Positions 1-8,093 of a stretch of DNA of 64,000 nucleotides are shown here, one piece after another; position 1 is the first letter of the stretch; every line of letters begins with the position of its first letter. The position numbers were made by a program, and so were the translations under genes. The DNA lies in contig NCEM01000002.1 of NCBI GenBank assembly GCA_002280725.1, forward strand, positions 40,915 through 104,914, in the 5' to 3' direction. A model generated the notes under the pieces. The model searched no databases. It was not told the DNA's origin and worked only from the letters and a program-made list of their open reading frames with translations. Origin of the DNA: Alphaproteobacteria bacterium 32-64-14. Its GTDB lineage: Bacteria > Pseudomonadota > Alphaproteobacteria > Caulobacterales > Hyphomonadaceae.

Positions 1-800
1 TCAAGCGCGTCAGCGAGCTTGTGCGCGAAGCCGCCGCCAAGGGCGCGAACGTGATCCTGCCGTCCGAGCTGTTCGAAGGGCACTATTTCTGCACGGTGCA
101 GGAAGAGACAAATTTCGACCGCGCCTATCCCTGGCGCGAGAGCCCCGCCGTGAAGGCCATGGCGAAGCTGGCGGCGGACCTGAACGTCGTGATCCCCGTC
201 TCGATCTTCGAGAAGGCGGGGCCTGCGTATTTCAATACGGTCGTGATGATCGACGCCGACGGATCGCTGATGGGCATCTATCGCAAGTCGCACATCCCTG
301 ACGGGCCTGGCTATCAGGAGAAGTATTACTTCCGGCCGGGCGACACCGGCTTCCGCGTCTGGGACACCAGGCACGGGCGTATCGGCGTCGGGATCTGCTG
401 GGACCAGTGGTATCCCGAGTGCGCGCGCGCGATGGTGCTGCAGGGTGCGGACGTGCTGCTGTATCCGACCGCCATCGGCTCCGAGCCGCATGACACATCG
501 CTGGATACCGCCGCGCGCTGGCGCCGGGCGATGCTGGGCCATGCTGTCTCCAACGTTACGCCCGTTGCGGCCGCGAACCGCGTGGGCGTCGAGAATGGGC
601 AGGTGTTCTATGGAACATCGTTCATTTCCGACCACACGGGCGAAATCCTGGGCGATCTTGATCGCAAGCAGGAGGGCGTTGTGGTTGCGACCATCGACAT
701 GGACGAGGTTGATCGCGCGCGCGCCGCGTGGGGCTTCTTCCGCGACCGCCGAACGGATCTTTACGGGCCGCTGGTCAATGCGCTGAGCGAGAGGGGCTGA
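1..800 (+). CDS. aguB: N-carbamoylputrescine amidase, 5' end outside window
   Basis: Nitrilase-superfamily amidohydrolase that hydrolyses N-carbamoylputrescine to putrescine, CO2 and ammonia in the agmatine route; cytoplasmic. The reading frame is already open at base 3 and the family is about 290 residues, so roughly the first 25 residues are missing. The Glu-Lys-Cys triad is visible: Glu in SELFEGHYFC, Lys in YRKSHIPDGPG and Cys in GICWDQWYPE (Cys codon 396-398). The YRKSHIPDGPGYQEKYYF and WDQWYPECAR segments are typical of the AguB branch rather than of general nitrilases. It ends 9 bases before murI and is probably co-transcribed with it. The agmatine deiminase partner is not in view. Confidence 0.9.
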   Translation, partial: KRVSELVREAAAKGANVILPSELFEGHYFCTVQEETNFDRAYPWRESPAVKAMAKLAADLNVVIPVSIFEKAGPAYFNTVVMIDADGSLMGIYRKSHIPDGPGYQEKYYFRPGDTGFRVWDTRHGRIGVGICWDQWYPECARAMVLQGADVLLYPTAIGSEPHDTSLDTAARWRRAMLGHAVSNVTPVAAANRVGVENGQVFYGTSFISDHTGEILGDLDRKQEGVVVATIDMDEVDRARAAWGFFRDRRTDLYGPLVNALSERG

Positions 801-809
801 TCTGCAGGC

Positions 810-1598
810 ATGACGCGGGCGCTGGTGTTCGATTCAGGCGTTGGCGGGCTGACCATCGCGGATGCGTTGCGCAGGGCGGCGCCCGAGTGGGTGGTCGACT
901 ATGCGGCTGACTCCGGGTTCTTTCCCTATGGCGTTAAAACGGATGAGGAGTTGCGCGAGCGGCTGCCGCGTCTGTGCGCGACGCTGGCCGATGTGGCGAA
1001 GCCTGATGTGCTGGTGATTGCGTGCAATACGGCTTCGACGCTGTCGCTGGCGGATATACGCGCGCATGTTGGCGTGCCGGTGGTTGGCACGGTGCCGGCG
1101 ATCAAGCCGGCGGCGGCGCTGACGAAGACGGGCGTGATCGGGATTCTGGCGACGCCGGGGACTGTGCGCCGCGCGTATCTTGACGATCTCGAGCGGGAAT
1201 TCGCGGCGGGAAAGACCGTGATCCGGCGCGGATCTGCGGGACTGGTCGACATTGCCGAGCGTGCGGTGCGGGGGCAGGCGATCGATCAGGAGCAGGTGGC
1301 GTACGCGGTAAAGCCGCTATTCGATCCGCCGGATGGACCGCGGATCGATGTGGTCGTTCTGGCGTGTACGCACTTTCCGCTGATCCGCGAGGCGATTGCC
1401 GCGGCTTGCCCGCCGAGCGTTGCGCTGATCGACACGGGCGAGGCTGTGGCGCGGCAGGCGGTGCGGGTGGTGACCAATCCTGTGGCCACGGCGGGCGAGG
1501 CGGTTGCCTATGTGACGGGCGGCGCCGCCAACCGCGCGGCCATGCAGCCTGCTTTCGCGCGATTTGGCTATCACGCCATCGAAATCATTGACGTGTAG
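810..1598 (+). CDS. murI: Glutamate racemase
   Basis: Cofactor-independent racemase converting L-glutamate to D-glutamate for peptidoglycan; cytoplasmic. It is 262 residues, normal for MurI. The two catalytic cysteines are visible: Cys72 in ACNTAST and Cys186 in ACTHFPLI, the second followed by the conserved His188. The N-terminal DSGVGGLT motif is at residues 8-15. The start ATG lies 9 bases after the aguB stop, with a weak GCAGGC upstream, so translation may be partly coupled. Alternatives such as aspartate racemase share the two-cysteine plan, but ACNTAST with ACTHFPL points to MurI. Confidence 0.93.
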   Translation: MTRALVFDSGVGGLTIADALRRAAPEWVVDYAADSGFFPYGVKTDEELRERLPRLCATLADVAKPDVLVIACNTASTLSLADIRAHVGVPVVGTVPAIKPAAALTKTGVIGILATPGTVRRAYLDDLEREFAAGKTVIRRGSAGLVDIAERAVRGQAIDQEQVAYAVKPLFDPPDGPRIDVVVLACTHFPLIREAIAAACPPSVALIDTGEAVARQAVRVVTNPVATAGEAVAYVTGGAANRAAMQPAFARFGYHAIEIIDV

Positions 1599-1635
1599 GG
1601 GCGCGGCGCCGCTCTAATCGGGCTTGGAGCGCGCG

Positions 1636-2745
1636 ATGGCACGGGCAAGCACGACAGATACGAAGGTGATCAACCTGGCCCTGCAAGGGGGCGGCTCGCA
1701 CGGGGCGTTCTCGTGGGGCGTGCTCGACCGGCTGCTGGAAGATCCGCGTATCGAGATCGAGGGCATTACCGGAGCGTCCGCTGGCGCAATGAATGCTGTG
1801 GCGCTGGCGGCGGGGTTCGCCGACGGCGACCGGGAGGAGGCGCGGGCGTCCCTGCGCCGCTTCTGGACGGGCGTGCTGACCGGCGCGCGCGATAGCCCGC
1901 TGCGGCGGTCTCCCATCGAGGCGATGCTGGGCGGATGGAATCTCGATACCTCGCCGCTGTTCGTGATGTTCGATCTCGTGACGCGGGTCGCGAGCCCCTA
2001 CGATTTCAATCCGCTCAATGCGAACCCGCTAAGGGATCTTGTCGTCCAGCTGGTCGATTTCGATCGCGTGCGGAAATCCAAGGTGAAGGTTTTCATCTCA
2101 GCTACCAATGTGGAGACGGGCCGCGCGCATGTGTGGGACAAGCGCGCGCTCACGGCCGACCATGTGATGGCGTCTGCGTGCCTGCCGTGGCTGTTCCAGG
2201 CGGTCGAGATTGACGGCGTGCCCTATTGGGATGGCGGGTTCACGGGCAACCCTGCGCTGTGGCCGCTGTTCGACAATTGCGGATCGGACGATGTGGTGCT
2301 GGTGCAGATCAATCCGATCCGCAGGCCAGGGGCGCCCAAGACGGCGCGGGACATCATCAACCGCGTCAACGAGATCACGTTCAACGCGGCTCTGCTGCAC
2401 GATCTGCGGTCGGTCGACTTCGTTACGCGGCTTATCGAGGCGGGCAGGCTGGACGGCACGGACTATCGCAAGATGCTGATCCACGCGATTGCGGACGAGG
2501 CCTCGCTGGCCGAACTGGGCGCGTCCTCGAAGTTCAATGTCGAGCCGGATTTCATCGACATGCTGTTCGCCAAGGGACGGGATGCCGCCGAGCAGTGGCT
2601 GCGCACCAGCTTCCGCCATGTGGGGCAGCGCTCGACCATCAATGTGCGCAAGATGTTCCAGGGCGAGGAAGACGCCCTCGATGGCGGCCAGCTGAAGCCG
2701 CCACGCCGGAAGTCGTTACGCGAAAAGCCCAAGGCGGCGGAGTAG
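1636..2745 (+). CDS. Patatin-like phospholipase family protein
   Basis: Predicted lipid acyl hydrolase with a Ser-Asp dyad. The glycine-rich oxyanion motif GGGSHGAF is at residues 18-25, the nucleophile Ser48 is in GASAG, and Asp199 is in the DGG motif. It is 369 residues, with no clear signal peptide, so a cytoplasmic or membrane-peripheral location is likely. A TTG at 1624 extends the frame by four codons, but GGAG sits 6 bases before the ATG at 1636, so that start is preferred. The C-terminal tail is basic (PPRRKSLREKPK). The gene is 37 bases after murI on the same strand. The substrate cannot be told from sequence; phospholipid or polyhydroxyalkanoate-related patatins are both possible. 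Confidence 0.85.
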   Translation: MARASTTDTKVINLALQGGGSHGAFSWGVLDRLLEDPRIEIEGITGASAGAMNAVALAAGFADGDREEARASLRRFWTGVLTGARDSPLRRSPIEAMLGGWNLDTSPLFVMFDLVTRVASPYDFNPLNANPLRDLVVQLVDFDRVRKSKVKVFISATNVETGRAHVWDKRALTADHVMASACLPWLFQAVEIDGVPYWDGGFTGNPALWPLFDNCGSDDVVLVQINPIRRPGAPKTARDIINRVNEITFNAALLHDLRSVDFVTRLIEAGRLDGTDYRKMLIHAIADEASLAELGASSKFNVEPDFIDMLFAKGRDAAEQWLRTSFRHVGQRSTINVRKMFQGEEDALDGGQLKPPRRKSLREKPKAAE

Positions 2746-2747
2746 CT

Positions 2748-3179
2748 TCAGGCGTATTCCGCGCTCCAGCCCTTGGTTGCGAGCATGACTGTTCTCGGAA
2801 TCGGTTTCTCGCCCGAGAGATAGTAGGCGACCATGCGCCGTGACAGGCCGAGAGCCCTGGCCGCATCGTCCAGCGTCATGCTGTGTGCATTCATCCACGC
2901 GCGGAAGTCGGCGGATGCCATGGTGTCGCCGGCCTGTTCCGATGCCCACCGCCGCAGCTGCGTCGCGCCGAAGTCGATGCCGCCCGGCCATTCGACGGAC
3001 CACTTGTCGCGGCTGAGCTTTGCCTGCGCAAACGCGCTGGCGGTCTTGATCGGCTTCAAGCCTTTGTGCCCCGCAATGATGGCAGCGAGGTCGACCGGCG
3101 CGATATACCCATCGTCCCAGGTCAGTTGCAGGCAGTTACCGGGCTTCGCCACCACTGCTTTCAGCTTTCCGACGCTCAT
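2748..3179 (-). CDS. DUF2442 domain protein with C-terminal helix-turn-helix (antitoxin-like regulator)
   Basis: A 143-residue two-part protein. Residues about 15-75 resemble DUF2442 (LTWDDGYIAPVDLAAII, then KWSVEWPGGIDFGATQLRRWA). Residues about 92-135 form a Cro/XRE-type helix-turn-helix (MTLDDAARALGLSRRMVAYYLSG). Its ATG overlaps the TGA of the DUF4160 gene by one base, so the pair is translationally coupled. The tandem 17-bp palindromes in the shared promoter (3420-3453) are the natural target for this HTH. Domain recognition is by eye; the antitoxin role is inferred from the fused HTH, coupling and autoregulatory layout, not demonstrated. Confidence 0.75.
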   Translation of the reverse strand: MSVGKLKAVVAKPGNCLQLTWDDGYIAPVDLAAIIAGHKGLKPIKTASAFAQAKLSRDKWSVEWPGGIDFGATQLRRWASEQAGDTMASADFRAWMNAHSMTLDDAARALGLSRRMVAYYLSGEKPIPRTVMLATKGWSAEYA

Positions 3180-3409
3180 CAGTCCGCTCCACTCAATTCA
3201 TTCCAGCGCGCCCAGAGTTCGTCCTGGTGTTCGCGCGCCCATGCGAGCGCCTCGGCGATATCGATCCGGCCACTTCGCGCGATGACGCGCATGTCCTCGA
3301 TCGCCACCTGCGCCTGACCGTTCCGCCCCAGCACATGAAAATGAGGCGGCGGATGATCAGCGAAGTACATGGCGACCTCGGTCGACAAAAGCCGTGCTAT
3401 TCGCGGCAT
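3179..3409 (-). CDS. DUF4160 domain protein (possible toxin partner)
   Basis: A 76-residue protein matching DUF4160: N-terminal MPRIARL, then the diagnostic FADHPPPHFHV and a C-terminal acidic/aromatic helix. An open frame runs 55 codons further upstream through the FolC-like gene, but the DUF4160 family starts at MPRI/MPTI, so the ATG at 3409 is used. The promoter fits this: a -10 hexamer lies only five bases upstream, leaving no room for a Shine-Dalgarno and implying a leaderless message. The stop overlaps the DUF2442-HTH start. DUF4160/DUF2442 pairs are widespread and their biochemical activity is, to my knowledge, unsettled. Confidence 0.8.
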   Translation of the reverse strand: MPRIARLLSTEVAMYFADHPPPHFHVLGRNGQAQVAIEDMRVIARSGRIDIAEALAWAREHQDELWARWNELSGAD

Positions 3410-3414
3410 GATTG

Positions 3415-3443
3415 AGAATAGTGCAATCAATGCACTAGTGCAA
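3415..3443 (-). promoter_or_regulatory. Promoter of the DUF4160/DUF2442 pair, leaderless type
   Basis: On the minus strand TTGCAC (3443-3438), a 17-base spacer and TATTCT (3420-3415) form a good sigma-70-like promoter. Five bases separate the -10 from the ATG, so transcription should start at or next to the A of the start codon. The spacer is filled by one operator palindrome. Confidence 0.6.
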
Positions 3444-3453
3444 TAGATGCACT
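3420..3453. promoter_or_regulatory. Two tandem 17-bp palindromic operators
   Basis: Two abutting copies: AGTGCAATCAATGCACT (3420-3436) and AGTGCAATAGATGCACT (3437-3453). Each is AGTGCA, five bases, TGCACT, so the dyads are perfect and only the central bases differ. The first copy fills the -35/-10 spacer and the second covers the -35. The distal copy ends on the first base (3453) of the FolC-like gene stop codon. Likely autoregulatory site for the DUF2442-HTH protein. Confidence 0.75.
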
Positions 3454-4763
3454 CACAAAAACTCGATATCGCGCGGGTTGCCGCCTTCCCAGGCGCGTTG
3501 GACTTCGGCGGCGAGGAAGAGGCCGCCGAGGGCGATGACGGTGAGCCCGTCGCGGGTGGCGCGTTCGCGGGCAAGGGTGGCGGCGGCGATGGTGTCGGGC
3601 GCGACGGTGACGTCGGCTGATGTCTTGCGGAAGATCGCTTCGAACTGCTGCACGTCGGCCCCGGCCTTGAAGGCGCGTGTCAGGATGAAATGGTCGAAGC
3701 GCGTGGCGGCGATCTGTGAAATCGCGCCGACCTCCTTGGCGCCCGACACGCCGAAGATCGCCAAGGTTTTGTCGCGCGGCGTGAATTCGAGGAAGGTGCT
3801 GGTGACGGCGTCGATGGCGCAGGGGGTGTGGCCGACATCGATCCAGAGATCGGGGCTTTCGGCGACCTTCTGCAGGCGGCCCGGCCAGGTCGTCTGGCGC
3901 AGGGCGGCCAGCATGGCGAGGTGGCGCTCGTGGTTTTCTTCCGGCTTCAGGCCTAGCCAGATTTCGGCGGCGCGCAGGGCCGTGACTGCATTGTCGACCT
4001 GATGGCGGCCGGCAAGTTTCAGCTTCACGAGATGATCGGCTTCCGGCGTTGTCGCGGCGAAGCCGTAGGTGAAGCGCGCGCCGCGCGCCTGGTTGGTGAC
4101 GGCGCCGAGGCGGCGGCTGGCCAGCGCTGGCAAGGTCGCCTTGCCAGACAGCGACGCGAAGGCCGCGATGCGGATGGCGAGGCGTTCCGGGATCGACGGC
4201 GAGAGCACGACGCAGCCGCCGGGCGCGACGGCGTCGACCTTGTCATAGGCGATCAGTTCCTGTGTGGCGCCGAGAAGCTCTGTATGCTCCAGCTCGATGG
4301 ACGTGAGCACCGAGACGCTTGCCCGCACGGTGCGCACGGGATCGTAGCGGCCGCCGATGCCGGCTTCCCAGACCATGGCGTCAGGCCGTTCTTCCTGGAA
4401 CCAGAGCAGGGCTGCCATGAAGAGGAATTCGAAGGCGCCGATGCGGTCGCCTCCGGGGCGGGCGGCGTTGAAGGCGAGGACGGTGGCGGTGTAGCGCTCG
4501 AACGCCTCGCGCGGGATCATGTCGGCGCCGATGGTGAAGCGCTCGCGCACATCGAACAGGTGGGGCGAGGTGAAACAGCCGACGCGCAGGCCGGCGGCTT
4601 CGATGGCGGAGGTGATGAAACGCGACGTGGAGCCCTTGCCGTTCGTGCCGGTGACTGCGATCGACTTGCGGCCAAGCGCTGCGCGGTCGATGCGGTGGGC
4701 CAGCATGAACTGCTCGATGCGGTGCAGCCCGATGCCGTCTCCGAATTTGGGCAGGCCGAACAT
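3453..4763 (-). CDS. FolC-like Mur ligase family protein (folylpolyglutamate synthase family, divergent)
   Basis: A 436-residue ATP-dependent amide ligase of the Mur/FolC fold. The P-loop GTNGKGS is near residue 40, followed by TSPHLFDVRERF, both FolC-like. Downstream it departs from folate ligases: EAGIGGRYDP replaces the usual GLGGRLDATN, YDKVDAVAPGG replaces EKAGIIKPG, and DVGHTPCA stands where DGAHNP is expected. It is not next to accD, the usual folC neighbour in this class (recalled, not seen here). Its ATG overlaps the stop of the ATP-grasp gene by one base. An automated pipeline would call it folC; I think it may instead act with the ATP-grasp partner. The true substrate is unknown. 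Confidence 0.75.
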   Translation of the reverse strand: MFGLPKFGDGIGLHRIEQFMLAHRIDRAALGRKSIAVTGTNGKGSTSRFITSAIEAAGLRVGCFTSPHLFDVRERFTIGADMIPREAFERYTATVLAFNAARPGGDRIGAFEFLFMAALLWFQEERPDAMVWEAGIGGRYDPVRTVRASVSVLTSIELEHTELLGATQELIAYDKVDAVAPGGCVVLSPSIPERLAIRIAAFASLSGKATLPALASRRLGAVTNQARGARFTYGFAATTPEADHLVKLKLAGRHQVDNAVTALRAAEIWLGLKPEENHERHLAMLAALRQTTWPGRLQKVAESPDLWIDVGHTPCAIDAVTSTFLEFTPRDKTLAIFGVSGAKEVGAISQIAATRFDHFILTRAFKAGADVQQFEAIFRKTSADVTVAPDTIAAATLARERATRDGLTVIALGGLFLAAEVQRAWEGGNPRDIEFL

Positions 4764-5731
4764 CAGCTACCTTTGGATCCCAGGCATTCTTCGAACATCG
4801 ACATCCAGATCTTGCGGATCAGGTCTTCGCGACCAGCGAGTTCCAGCGTGCGCAGGCCGGGATTTCCGTTCACCTCGATGATGACAGGATCGGTGAAATC
4901 GCCTGCGCTGGAAAGATCAAACAGGTCGACCGCGCCGATTCTGAGGCCAAGCGCGTGCGTCGCGGCCACGGCCAGGGCGGCGAGCGGGGCGGGCGCATGG
5001 TCCGACACGCGCTCGATGCCGCCGCCGGCCGAGAGATTGCGGCGGCCGGGGAGCGCGATGCGCTCGCCTTTGGTGGGGATGACGTCTGGCGAGAGGCCGG
5101 CAAGGGTGCTGGCGGACACGCCGGGCGGCAGCGAGCGATCCAGCGCAGCGGCGAGTTGAGCGATTGTGGAGCGGCCATCGCCGGTGATTTCGGGCGGAGC
5201 CTTTGCGGCGTGGAAGACGACGCGGCCATCCTGCACGAAGACGCGATGCTCTGCGCCGGTCATCACAGGCTCGACGAGGAAGCTCTCGTGCAGGGGCGCG
5301 ATGCGGGCGGCATAGGCGAGCAGCCGTTCTTCGTTCGCGACGATCTCGGCAAAGTCGCCGCGCGAGCCGGCGTTGGGTTTGCAGAAGACGGGGAAGCCGA
5401 GTCGCGCGGCGAAGGCGGCGGCGTCCGTCGCTTCCCGGCCGGGCTCGCGGAAGGCGGCGCGGAGCTTGTGGGCGAAGAACAGGCCGCCGGGGATCACGGG
5501 CAGGCCGGATGCCGTCAGCACCGCCTTGGTGTGCGCCTTGTCGCGCGAGAGGGTGTAGGCGACCGCGCTGTTGACCGGGTAGGCGCAGATCGATCCGCCG
5601 CCGCCGAGCACGCTGGCCTCGCCGTGCGTCACGCGCCAGAGATAGCCGCGTCCGCCGTCGAGATCCTCGAACGCTGCGCCGATGAGGGCCGCCGCCTCGC
5701 GTGCGTATCGCGTGTGTTCTGGAACAGGCAT
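4763..5731 (-). CDS. Cyanophycin synthetase-like ATP-grasp ligase
   Basis: An ATP-grasp carboxylate-amine ligase of about 322 residues, related to the N-terminal ligase half of cyanophycin synthetase. Visible parts: SRDKAHTKAVLTASGLPV at the start of the grasp, FCKPNAGSRG (ATP-binding lysine), EPVMTGAEHRVFV, GDGRSTIAQL, NLSAGGG, and the metal site VIIEVNGNPGL near the C-terminus. A GTG at 5770 would add 13 residues; neither start has a clear ribosome-binding site, and the ATG at 5731 is chosen because MPVPEHTRYA begins the conserved part. It is coupled to the FolC-like gene by a one-base overlap, an ATP-grasp/Mur-ligase pairing that mirrors the two halves of cyanophycin synthetase. The product is unknown. 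Confidence 0.75.
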   Translation of the reverse strand: MPVPEHTRYAREAAALIGAAFEDLDGGRGYLWRVTHGEASVLGGGGSICAYPVNSAVAYTLSRDKAHTKAVLTASGLPVIPGGLFFAHKLRAAFREPGREATDAAAFAARLGFPVFCKPNAGSRGDFAEIVANEERLLAYAARIAPLHESFLVEPVMTGAEHRVFVQDGRVVFHAAKAPPEITGDGRSTIAQLAAALDRSLPPGVSASTLAGLSPDVIPTKGERIALPGRRNLSAGGGIERVSDHAPAPLAALAVAATHALGLRIGAVDLFDLSSAGDFTDPVIIEVNGNPGLRTLELAGREDLIRKIWMSMFEECLGSKGS

Positions 5732-5822
5732 GCTGCATCCGGCCCGAGTTTCAACGCGCCGCGCATACACGCTTGCAGCCGGTTAGGCAAAGCGGGTTCG
5801 CTTTCAGCGGTCCGGCGGAAAG

Positions 5823-7952
5823 CTACCAGATACGGACGCGCTGGTTGGGGGCGAGGTAGAGCTTGTCGCCCGGGCGGATGTCGAAGGCGGCGTACCAAGC
5901 GTCCATATTGCGCACGACGCCGTTGACGCGATAGCGGCTTGGCGCGTGGCTGTCGCCTTCCAGCATGGCGCGCGCGATCTCCTCGCGCACCTTGTCGCGA
6001 TAGGATGCGGCATAGGCGATGAAGAAGCGCTGGTCGCCGGTGAGGCCATCGATCACGGGGGCTTCCTTGCCGCCGAGCGACATGCGGTAGGCGGCATACG
6101 CGATCTCTAGGCCGGCGAGGTCGCCGATGTTTTCGCCGAGCGTGCCAAGGCCGTTCACGCACGCATCGCGATAGGGACAGTAATTATTGTACTGCCGCAT
6201 CAGGCGGCGCGTCTTCGCGACGAACAGGCCGTCCGTCTCCTCGGTCCACCAGTTACGGGTGCGGCCCAAGCCGTCGAACTGGCGGCCCTGATCGTCGAAG
6301 CCGTGGCTCATCTCGTGGCCGACAACGGCGCCGATGCCGCCATAGTTCGCTGCCGAATCTGCGTCCGGATCGAAATAGGGCGGCCGCAGGATGCCGGCGG
6401 GCAGGACGAAGGTGTTGCCCAGCGGATTGTAGAAGGCGTTGACCACATGCGCGTCAGCGGGCCAGCGCGCGCGATCGACCGGCTTGTCGAGATCGTCCTG
6501 CTGGTCACGCCATTCGAACTCGTAGGAGCCGTACATGTTTTCGATCAGCTTGCCTGGATCGACCGAATAGCCGCTGAAGTCGCGCCAGGTGTCGGGGTAG
6601 GCGATCATGCCTTTCAGCGCGGTGAGCTTGCCCAGGGCTGCGGCGCGAGTTTCCTCGTCCATCCAGTCGAGCGAGCGCATGCGCGTTTCAAAGGAGGCGC
6701 GGATGTTGTTGACGATGGCGTCGACCTTCGCCTTGTTCGCCTGCGGGAAGTGGCGTTTGACGTAGAGCTGGGCCACCGCATCGCCCAGGTGCATGTTCAC
6801 GATGCCCACGGCGAATTGCCAGCGCTCGGGCTCTTCCGTCACGCCGGAGAGCTGGCGCGAATAATAGTCGAACGAGGCGCCGGCGAAGGCCTTGGGCAGG
6901 TAGTCGGCGAACTGGTGGGCGAAGTGGAACTCCATCCAGAGCTTCCAGTCGGCGATCGGGTATTCGTGGATCATGGCTGACAGGTCGGCCACGGCCGTCT
7001 GGTCCATCACGACGTAGAGGTCGCCGCCGGCAAGGCCGGCCTCGCCCAGGAAGCGGTCCCAGTCGAAATCGGGCGCGTAGGTCTTGAGCTGCGGGTAGGT
7101 CATCGTGCGCATGGATTCGTCCGCGCTCAGCGAACGGTCCTCGTCCACGTGCGCTATGGCGATGGAGGTTTCGATATCGAAGATACGCTGCGCGCCGCCT
7201 TCCGGGTCTTTCTCGCCGATGAGGCGGAGAACGGTGGCGACATAGTCGCGATATCCTTCCTGCAGGGCGACCATCTCGTCGGTGTCGTCGAGATAATAGC
7301 CGCGATGCGGCATGCCGAGCCCGGCCTGAGAGACCCAGACGGCGTTGCGGTCCGGATCGGAGGGGCTGGGCGCAACGCCCGCGCCGATGGGCGAGTTGTA
7401 GCCGATGACGCCCATGAGGCTCATCAGGTCGTCCATCGTCTTCACGGATGCGATGCGGGCGAGGTGGGGCTTCAGCGGGGCGATGCCGCGCGCCTCGATC
7501 GTCGCGGTGTCCATCGCTGAGGTGTAGAGATCGGCGATCTTCTGTTCGATCGTGCCCTTGCGGGGTTTGGATGCGACCAACTCCTCGATCATCGCGCGGA
7601 CATCACGGTCCGACTGTTCAGTGAGGGCTTCGGCGGAACCGATGGAATACTTGTCGGCAGGCACGACCGCCGTGGCGAGCCAGTCTGCATTCACGAACTG
7701 GTAGAAATCTTCGCCGGCGGGGTGATCGCGAAGTTCACGCGGCTGGACCTTGGTGTCCTTGGCTCTGCCATCCGTCTTTCCGCTCTGCGACTTGCCGTTG
7801 GCTTCAGGGCGCTGGGGAGCTTCGCGCAGCGTGGCGGTTCGCACGGGCTTGGTTTCCACCAGCGGCATGGCGCAGGAGGCGGCCGCCAGCAGGGACAGGA
7901 TCGCTGCGGACACACGTGCAGCAAGCAAGCGTTTGGCGACGTCAAATGACAA
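5823..7952 (-). CDS. M13 family metallopeptidase lipoprotein (neprilysin-like), copy A
   Basis: A zinc endopeptidase of the neprilysin/PepO family acting in the periplasm or on the membrane. HEMSH (codons at 6303-6317) followed by GFDDQG gives the first zinc ligands and ENIGDLAG gives the third ligand and the catalytic aspartate. The C-terminus RVRIW corresponds to the CxVW end of the family. The longest frame starts at 8009, but its first 19 residues look non-native; a TTG at 7952 gives SFDVAKRLLAARVSAAILSLLAAASCA, a lipoprotein signal with lipobox AASC. The exact start remains uncertain. About 709 residues. Copy B lies just upstream on the same strand, separated by a strong terminator, so the two are probably separate transcripts. 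Confidence 0.88.
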   Translation of the reverse strand: MSFDVAKRLLAARVSAAILSLLAAASCAMPLVETKPVRTATLREAPQRPEANGKSQSGKTDGRAKDTKVQPRELRDHPAGEDFYQFVNADWLATAVVPADKYSIGSAEALTEQSDRDVRAMIEELVASKPRKGTIEQKIADLYTSAMDTATIEARGIAPLKPHLARIASVKTMDDLMSLMGVIGYNSPIGAGVAPSPSDPDRNAVWVSQAGLGMPHRGYYLDDTDEMVALQEGYRDYVATVLRLIGEKDPEGGAQRIFDIETSIAIAHVDEDRSLSADESMRTMTYPQLKTYAPDFDWDRFLGEAGLAGGDLYVVMDQTAVADLSAMIHEYPIADWKLWMEFHFAHQFADYLPKAFAGASFDYYSRQLSGVTEEPERWQFAVGIVNMHLGDAVAQLYVKRHFPQANKAKVDAIVNNIRASFETRMRSLDWMDEETRAAALGKLTALKGMIAYPDTWRDFSGYSVDPGKLIENMYGSYEFEWRDQQDDLDKPVDRARWPADAHVVNAFYNPLGNTFVLPAGILRPPYFDPDADSAANYGGIGAVVGHEMSHGFDDQGRQFDGLGRTRNWWTEETDGLFVAKTRRLMRQYNNYCPYRDACVNGLGTLGENIGDLAGLEIAYAAYRMSLGGKEAPVIDGLTGDQRFFIAYAASYRDKVREEIARAMLEGDSHAPSRYRVNGVVRNMDAWYAAFDIRPGDKLYLAPNQRVRIW

Positions 7953-8038
7953 GGCGGACCCCCGACAAGGAACAGGCCCCGAGTCTTGTTGCCCGCGCGT
8001 GCAAGTCAAGCGGCGCCAGCATCCTGCGATGACGAAAA

Positions 8039-8068
8039 CGGCCGCCGCTTCCGGGGAAGCGGCGGCCG
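8039..8068 (-). terminator. Intrinsic terminator after M13 copy B
   Basis: A perfect 12-bp stem, CGGCCGCCGCTT (8039-8050) with AAGCGGCGGCCG (8057-8068) and a six-base loop. Read on the minus strand it is followed at once by TTTTCGTC, a short U-run. It lies 26 bases after the stop of copy B. Confidence 0.8.
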
Positions 8069-8093
8069 CAATGCGTTCAGATCGTGGCAGGAC

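Noticed and set aside
4002..5159. Long plus-strand frame of 385 codons opposite the FolC-like and ATP-grasp genes
   Set aside because: Antisense shadow in GC-rich DNA; residues are Gly/Arg/Ala-rich with no motifs, while the minus-strand frames have clear family signatures.
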